Shown here: one piece after another, positions 60,001 to 64,000 of the stretch
How the letters are laid out: each line of letters opens with the position of its first letter
How positions within the stretch are numbered: the stretch's first letter is position 1
Source: Micromonospora rubida
GTDB lineage: Bacteria > Actinomycetota > Actinomycetes > Mycobacteriales > Micromonosporaceae
Direction of reading: 5' to 3'
Length of the DNA stretch: 64,000 nt
Assembly: GCF_009908295.1 (NCBI RefSeq)
Contig: NZ_JAAALO010000005.1
Location: 357,077-421,076, forward strand
Notes under the pieces: generated by a model
Seen by the model: only the letters and a program-made list of their open reading frames with translations
What the model was told of the DNA's origin: nothing
Databases searched by the model: none
Translations under genes and position numbers: made by a program

Positions 60001-60272
60001 CGCTGCGGCTCCAGTGCCCGGCGCAGCCCGGCGACGTACGTGCGCAGGGTCGTCTGCCCGCTGACCGGCGGCCGGCCGTTCCACAGCGCGTCGACGAGCC
60101 AGTCGGCGGCGACGAACCGGTTCATTCGCAACAGCAGCAGGACCAGCAGCGCCTGCTGCTTGGGGGCGCCGGCCGCCACCGGTTCGCCGTCCCGGACAAC
60201 CTCAAGCGGACCCAGCACGTGGAACCGCACACCGTCACCACAACGCCCGTCCGCGTCCCGGTGCTGTCTCAC
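57024..60272 (-). CDS. AfsR/SARP-family transcriptional regulator (OmpR-like DNA-binding, BTAD, AAA/NB-ARC and TPR regions)
   Basis: The protein has 1082 residues from GTG 60272, which overlaps the upstream kinase stop (GTGA); a GTG 14 codons in (V-R-F-H-V-L-G-P-L-E-V-V) is an alternative start. A winged-helix DNA-binding domain (about 15-105: P-K-Q-Q-A-L-L-V-L-L-L, then T-L-R-T-Y-V-A-G-L-R-R-A-L) is followed by BTAD (about 115-260: G-R-Q-T-D-A-L-A-V-Y-D-E-G-R), then a P-loop ATPase (V-V-G-E-A-G-I-G-K-T-S near 335; V-V-L-D-D-L-H-A-A) and TPR-like helices to the end. Large SARPs of this type activate antibiotic or stress genes. Coupling to a sensor kinase is noteworthy, since SARPs lack a receiver domain. 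Confidence 0.92.
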   Translation of the reverse strand: MRQHRDADGRCGDGVRFHVLGPLEVVRDGEPVAAGAPKQQALLVLLLLRMNRFVAADWLVDALWNGRPPVSGQTTLRTYVAGLRRALEPQRAPRGPGGILVGHPKGYELRIAPDAVDAVRFERLVGRAAELLAAGDAAAAERCYRAALALCRGEPLTAAADLDAVRPEAARLAELRLGAEEGRLTAGLAAGRHETLLPELRRFVATQPLREVARARLMLALYRSGRQTDALAVYDEGRRLLAREYGLDPGEQLREAHRLVLDQAVPPATAVAPAPSAPVREAPRAVVGSPVAGGVRPVAAAAGEVPGALAGRDAELARLGEALVAAVHGDGRLVAVVGEAGIGKTSLAAAVSARAATSGTPVVWGRCPNVGQAPPFWLWTQVVRSLRAMPQAGETGKARSLGGFAAEPLTASGADLDPAARFRAYEAVADLIRAVARQRGLLVVLDDLHAADPDSLLLLRFLSPLLAGTRALVLVTSRPYHRSAGLLATVAELARERNFTRLALRGLDASSVAILLTAGTGARPPDEVVARLVNRTGGNPFFITELLRSGADPADVELPATVRDAVRLRLDDLPGAARDCLDLLGVAGHELDLHVLAAALGTPVGEAGERLVPAYASALVAEAEPGKVRFRHQLFAEVAYAELAPPRRAALHARLATAGERAGSGLAPAELAHHYGQAVGLGHGDDHLRWSLVAADDATGRMAYEDALGHLGRAARRLAPNSAVSPETARTELTVQLHRAALLQMTAGIGSDPVDEVCSRARKLLAMVGPEVDLRPALWALGELAANRADFGVCADLARRLRAAEDDGTGLISAAGEYLLGVVGYFAGRLPEAERHLTAAVDRLREVDLRLLGRQVGRRPALAAHNFRALVRSLQGRSAAAREDIRAAEILADQVDDPHGRANAALFDGWRALQERDVPGVRAAAERCRLTGAATGLPHFVTTGEFLAEWASAYGGDPGRLPAMRAAGEAIYRPGLRSTRTITLCAVAEAYLVGGERATAAELAEQALSVAEQLGERVCVARLRRIRGAARHDPVELRAGALLAVEQGAGLLLDSFPETAPPAPSRRPTRYGPDDTDRHRAG

Positions 60273-62311
60273 CAGGTGCCGCCCGGCAGGACCAGACGGA
60301 CCCGGGTACCCGGACGGACCGGCCGGGTACTCGCGGGACCGATGGTGAGCTCAGCGCCGATGCCCTCCGCCCGTTCCCGCATGGAGCGGGTGCCCACCCC
60401 CGCAGTCGCGCCGGCCCCGGTGCCGACCCCCTCGTCCGCCACACACACCTCCAGGCCGTCCGGGCCGCGCCCCACCTCGATCGTGCACCGGTCCACGTCG
60501 GCGTGCCGGTGCGCGTTGCGGACCGCCTCGGACACGATGCCGTAGACGGCGGTGGCCACGGCGTCGGGCAGGCTCAACTGCGGCGCCCGCACCAGCACCG
60601 TCAGCCCGGCGGTGGCGTAGCGCTCGCGAAGCCGGTGCAGCGCCGGCAGCAGCCCGCCGTCGTCGAGCAGCGGTGGCCGCAGGTCCCGGGCGATGTCCCG
60701 AACGCTTATCGCCTGCCGGTCCACCTCGGTCACCAACCGTTCGAGGAGGTCGTCGGCGGCGGCGATCTCGGGGAGGCCGCGGTGCTGGTGCAGCATGTTG
60801 CGTCCGGCGGCGAGTGCCAGGGCGATCCCGCTGAGCGCCGGTCCCAGTTCGTCGTGCAGGTCCCGGCGCAGTTTCCGGCGCTCCTCGTCGCGTGCGCGGG
60901 CCAACCGGAGGCGGGACCGTTCCAGGTCCCCCTGGGCGGTCGCCAGCTCCGCCAGGGCGGTCACCACGGGGGCGAGATCGGCCAACACCGTGTTGGCGCG
61001 GCGGCCCACGCGTTCACCGGCTCGTGGCCAGGCCCGCAGTACGCCCACCTCCTTGTCCGGACCGGCGAGCAGGATGGTCAGCGGCGGGCCGGCGGCGGCC
61101 GGCGGGCCGTGGGGCCGGCGTGGTCGAGGTGTCGCCGGAGGGGACGGCTCACCGATGAGCGTTATCGTCACCTCCGCCAGCCACAGCGAGTCGGCGATCC
61201 CGTCGGCGACGGCGTCCAGCATCTGCCGCCCCCGGTCGGTGGTGCTCAGCCGGTCGGCGACCTGGCGGATCAACGGCTGGTCCGCGTCGCCGTGCACGAG
61301 GCGGTCGACCCGGCGCCGCACCCACCGGCGCAGGGGTTGGCAGGCCGTGACCAACAGCGCGACCATCAGCATCCCGGGCACGGCCGAGGAGGCGGGCGTC
61401 ACCGGGCTGAGCAGCAGCACGCCGCCGGTGTAGGCGCCGACCGCGATCCCGGTCGTCAGCGCCCAGACCAGGGTCCGGCGGACGGTGGGTTCCAGGTCCC
61501 GCAGTCGGTGCCCCAGTAGCACCACCAGGGCCGAGGCCGGGAAGAGCGCCTGGGCGCAGAGCAGCACCAGCGGTGCGATCGGCACCGGGACGGAGAGCGG
61601 CAGCACGGGGTCGAGTGCGAGCGGCAGGTGCGCCAGCGAGAGCAGCAGGGTGCCGACCGCGAGCCAGCCGAGGCCGTGCCGCTGCCCTGCGGGCGCGGCG
61701 TGCCGGCGGGCCAGGACCCCACCGGCCGCGGCCAGTCCGAGCAGGACGAGTACGGGTTCCCGCCACGGCTCGATCGCCGCCCGCACGGCGAGCAGGGTCG
61801 GGTCGGTGAGCGGGATCGCGTACGCCCCGGGGAAGGTCAGCACGCAGGCCTGGGCCAGCGCGATGAAGGCGGCTCCGCTGCCGATGGCGATCCGGGCGGC
61901 CCGGCGCAGGGGCCGCACCGGCAGCAGCCAGGGAAGGACGACGATCAGCGCGTAGAACCCGGGCACCCGGGTCCAGTCGGCGGCGCCGAGCAGTTGGGCC
62001 GGCCCCCACAGGTCGGGCCACCGGTGCACGATCATGGCCCAGCCGGTGGCGGCGGCGGAGACCGAGCCGCCGACACCGGCGGCGGCCATGATCCAGGCGG
62101 CCGGGTGGGCGCGGCGCAGGAGGGTGAGCCACGCGACCACGCCGTAGACGACGCCCACCACCAGGTCGACCAGGGAGTAGAGCAGCCACGGGTGCCACGG
62201 CGGGGCCGCGACCCACCAGGCGAGCACCGTCCCGGCGGCGAGCCCACCGGTGATGGTCAGCACCGTCCACGCCGCGACGGGGCTACGCCGGTCGCCGCCG
62301 GGACTCGTCAT
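60269..62311 (-). CDS. Multi-pass membrane sensor histidine kinase (DesK/NarX-like HisKA_3 type)
   Basis: The protein has 680 residues; ATG 62311 is chosen because GGAGG lies 7 nt upstream. The N-terminal half has about ten membrane helices (from W-T-V-L-T-I-T-G-G-L-A-A-G onward) and a Gly/Pro-rich loop. The H box L-R-R-D-L-H-D-E-L-G-P-A has His486. HATPase marks are V-S-E-A-V-R-N-A-H-R-H-A and V-A-D-E-G-V-G-T-G. Kinases of this class normally phosphorylate LuxR-type regulators, yet none is adjacent; the next gene, translationally coupled, is a SARP. Its true partner is probably elsewhere, or the coupling marks a non-canonical pathway. Confidence 0.9.
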   Translation of the reverse strand: MTSPGGDRRSPVAAWTVLTITGGLAAGTVLAWWVAAPPWHPWLLYSLVDLVVGVVYGVVAWLTLLRRAHPAAWIMAAAGVGGSVSAAATGWAMIVHRWPDLWGPAQLLGAADWTRVPGFYALIVVLPWLLPVRPLRRAARIAIGSGAAFIALAQACVLTFPGAYAIPLTDPTLLAVRAAIEPWREPVLVLLGLAAAGGVLARRHAAPAGQRHGLGWLAVGTLLLSLAHLPLALDPVLPLSVPVPIAPLVLLCAQALFPASALVVLLGHRLRDLEPTVRRTLVWALTTGIAVGAYTGGVLLLSPVTPASSAVPGMLMVALLVTACQPLRRWVRRRVDRLVHGDADQPLIRQVADRLSTTDRGRQMLDAVADGIADSLWLAEVTITLIGEPSPPATPRPRRPHGPPAAAGPPLTILLAGPDKEVGVLRAWPRAGERVGRRANTVLADLAPVVTALAELATAQGDLERSRLRLARARDEERRKLRRDLHDELGPALSGIALALAAGRNMLHQHRGLPEIAAADDLLERLVTEVDRQAISVRDIARDLRPPLLDDGGLLPALHRLRERYATAGLTVLVRAPQLSLPDAVATAVYGIVSEAVRNAHRHADVDRCTIEVGRGPDGLEVCVADEGVGTGAGATAGVGTRSMRERAEGIGAELTIGPASTRPVRPGTRVRLVLPGGTW

Positions 62312-62539
62312 GCCGAACCTCCGCAACTGACCGGCCCCGGTTCGGCGCGGCCGGCCCGGGTCCGCGTGGCACGTATCTTGCCGTGCCAGGGTGTTCGGTG
62401 CCACCGCGCATTCGCCGCCGGATCGGCGTCGAACGCGCGGGTAGCCGGACCCGTGGCGTCCCCGACGGTACGAGTCGTGACTCGACCGTCGACTCTCCGC
62501 GCGCCCACCCACGGCAGGGCCGCAGAGCGTCAGGCCACG
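62312..62539. promoter_or_regulatory. Promoter region of the kinase-SARP operon with two inverted repeats
   Basis: tggcacg-8 nt-cgtgcca (62367-62388) lies 56 bp before the kinase ATG and looks like an operator. A second, bulged inverted repeat (62465-62489, arms of about 11 bp, 2-nt centre) lies 51 nt beyond the stop of the vWA gene and could be its terminator. No -10/-35 was identified with confidence. Confidence 0.4.
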
Positions 62540-64000
62540 TCAGAAGCTACTGACCAGCTTCACGAACGCGTCGTCGATCTTCGCCGTGTCGCGGGCGTCG
62601 AACGCCTTGCCCGCGGACGCCTTGGCGATCCGGTCCAGGGTCACGAAGTCGGACTGCTCGTCGAACGCGATGCAGAAGATCTTGACCGGACGCTTCGGAT
62701 CCAGCGCGACATCCTGAAGCAGCCGGGCGAGCCTGGTGTCCTTGCTGTATTCGTTCTTGCCGTCCGTCAACACGACCACCGCGTTGATCCGGGACTCGTC
62801 ATAGTGGTCGAGCATGTAACGGTGTGCCGCCCGTACGGTGGCGTACAACGCGGTGCCGCCCTCGACATGGAGACTGCTGATCTTCCTGGTGAGCGCCTTC
62901 TGGTCGAACGCCGACAGTCGGATCTCCTCGCTGTAGGGCGATTTCGGCCGCTGACTCGTCTCGGACGAGAACGACCAGAGCGCGACCTGGTCCTCGGAGT
63001 TCAACAGGCCGAAGCCCTTTGCCGCTGCCGCGGTCGCCACCTGGAATCTGCTCTGGTCACCGATCTTGGCGTTCATGGAACCGGACGTGTCGACGGCGAC
63101 AAGGATGTTCGCCTTCTTGCGCAGCGTGCCCCAGCCGGTGAGGATCGCCTTGACCACACTGGGATTCGGCGGGTCGAAGTAGGTGAGATCGGCCGCCCCG
63201 CGCCCGCCGACGGAGGCGACCAGCGGGTCGGACGCGTTCCGCTCGTGGTCACGGAAACCGAGCCGGCTGAAGCTCCGCTGCTGTGCCGGCGCCTGGAGGT
63301 ACTCCAGAAAATCGGCGGCGGCGGCACGCTGCTCCGCGTCGGCCGAGGGAAGGACCACGTACGGGTGGTCGAGGTTGAACGTGCCCTCCTTCGGATACAG
63401 CGCGACCAGCGGGACTTTGGGCTTCTCGCCCCGGGTCGGACTCAACTCCCCCTCGTTGTACTGGTAGACCAGCTCCTCCTGCGTCACGATCGCGCTCACG
63501 TCGGTCGGGGCCGACGTGCCGGTGCCGGACAGATCCGCCTCGGCGAGGTTCTTCAGCAGGTCCACCACGTCGTCGCTGTAGTGGGACACATTGGCCTCGA
63601 TCCGGCGGACGAACTGGGTCACCCTCGGATTCGCCAGGTCGCTCTCGGTCAGGTCACTGGCCCGGTTGATGGCCGCGTAGTACGTCGCGATGATGGCCGC
63701 CAACCCGGAGGTGGACAGGTTCGGGTTGACCTTGCCGAAGGTGAACCGCCCCCACTCGGGGCGGCCGAAGGTGGCCCAGCCCGTCCGCCCGGACAGGCCC
63801 AGGACCTCGCCCCAGCCGAGCGGCCCCTGCCGCTGGAGAAGCTCCCCCTTCGGGCGCGGCAGGGCGATGACCAGCGGGCTGTTCGCGATCGACGGGTATT
63901 TTCCGGAGGTCTGTGCCGGGCGCCCGGCGGCCTCGTCGAGCAGCTTCAACTGCCCGGTCCACAGGGTCGACGTCGGCAACCACACCTGCGGTCGCGGGAG
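62540..64000 (-). CDS. Solute-binding-like protein with C-terminal vWA domain, 5' truncated by window edge
   Basis: The frame is open to the right edge; 486 residues are visible. The first 240 or so read as part of a periplasmic-binding fold (S-P-L-V-I-A-L-P-R-P-K-G, V-L-P-S-A-D-A-E-Q-R-A-A-A-A-D-F-L). The vWA domain begins at I-L-V-A-V-D-T-S-G-S-M-N, a full D-x-S-x-S MIDAS motif, with G-G-T-A-L-Y for the MIDAS Thr and V-V-L-T-D-G-K-N for the MIDAS Asp. This two-domain layout is known in exported actinobacterial proteins of unclear function. The N-terminal signal lies outside the window. Confidence 0.85.
   Translation of the reverse strand, partial: LPRPQVWLPTSTLWTGQLKLLDEAAGRPAQTSGKYPSIANSPLVIALPRPKGELLQRQGPLGWGEVLGLSGRTGWATFGRPEWGRFTFGKVNPNLSTSGLAAIIATYYAAINRASDLTESDLANPRVTQFVRRIEANVSHYSDDVVDLLKNLAEADLSGTGTSAPTDVSAIVTQEELVYQYNEGELSPTRGEKPKVPLVALYPKEGTFNLDHPYVVLPSADAEQRAAAADFLEYLQAPAQQRSFSRLGFRDHERNASDPLVASVGGRGAADLTYFDPPNPSVVKAILTGWGTLRKKANILVAVDTSGSMNAKIGDQSRFQVATAAAAKGFGLLNSEDQVALWSFSSETSQRPKSPYSEEIRLSAFDQKALTRKISSLHVEGGTALYATVRAAHRYMLDHYDESRINAVVVLTDGKNEYSKDTRLARLLQDVALDPKRPVKIFCIAFDEQSDFVTLDRIAKASAGKAFDARDTAKIDDAFVKLVSSF

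Overview
The window is very GC-rich, with strong third-position GC bias, frequent GTG starts and many 4-base ATGA/GTGA gene overlaps. It carries a complete-looking ESX-type (type VII) secretion locus, LuxR-LAL and SARP regulators, and giant WXG-headed proteins. This points to a filamentous actinomycete, probably of the Micromonosporaceae (Micromonospora-like). The genus is an inference from gene content, not from a marker gene.

Left end (1-5.4 kb, mostly + strand). After the 3' end of a repeat protein and a wrecked two-component gene comes a divergent pair. A macro-domain (ADP-ribose-binding) protein lies on the minus strand. On the plus strand is a 538-aa fusion of a family-1-like uracil-DNA glycosylase and an R-S-ExE ADP-ribosyltransferase. 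This pair is the most unusual unit in the window: a candidate DNA-sensing, ADP-ribosylating system with its own reversal enzyme. A membrane-anchored L-type-lectin-like protein follows, convergent with an ECF sigma gene.

5.3-44.6 kb (all minus strand) is one ESX locus. In transcription order: mycosin MycP, EccC, EccD, EccB, an Esx (WXG100) pair, a set of small and large WXG-type substrates, a YbaB-like protein, EccA carrying an extra N-terminal parallel beta-helix, a 609-aa unknown protein, a golvesin-like anchored protein, another small WXG protein, a 384-aa unknown protein, a second golvesin-like protein, a 4740-aa polymorphic-toxin-like giant, and the sigma factor. Two of the large substrates carry calcium-loop-like D-x-[DN]-G-D-G-x-P-D repeats. 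Three large substrates share a C-terminal W-[TH]-D-D...[LI]-G-R motif. The giant has a CpnT-like N-terminus, two C80/caspase-like His-Cys modules plus a decayed third, a papain-like module and an OmpA-like module. EccE is not present.

44.7-64 kb (all minus strand) holds regulators and surface or uptake genes: a LuxR-LAL regulator, a ferric-iron/phosphonate-type ABC importer with an adjacent OmpR-type two-component system, a Ser/Thr kinase with an extracellular F5/8-type C domain, a flavin monooxygenase preceded by three 11-bp direct repeats of SARP-box type, an AfsR/SARP-type regulator coupled to a membrane histidine kinase, and the 3' part of a solute-binding/vWA protein that runs off the right edge. 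No tRNA, rRNA, CRISPR array, insertion sequence or phage gene was seen.
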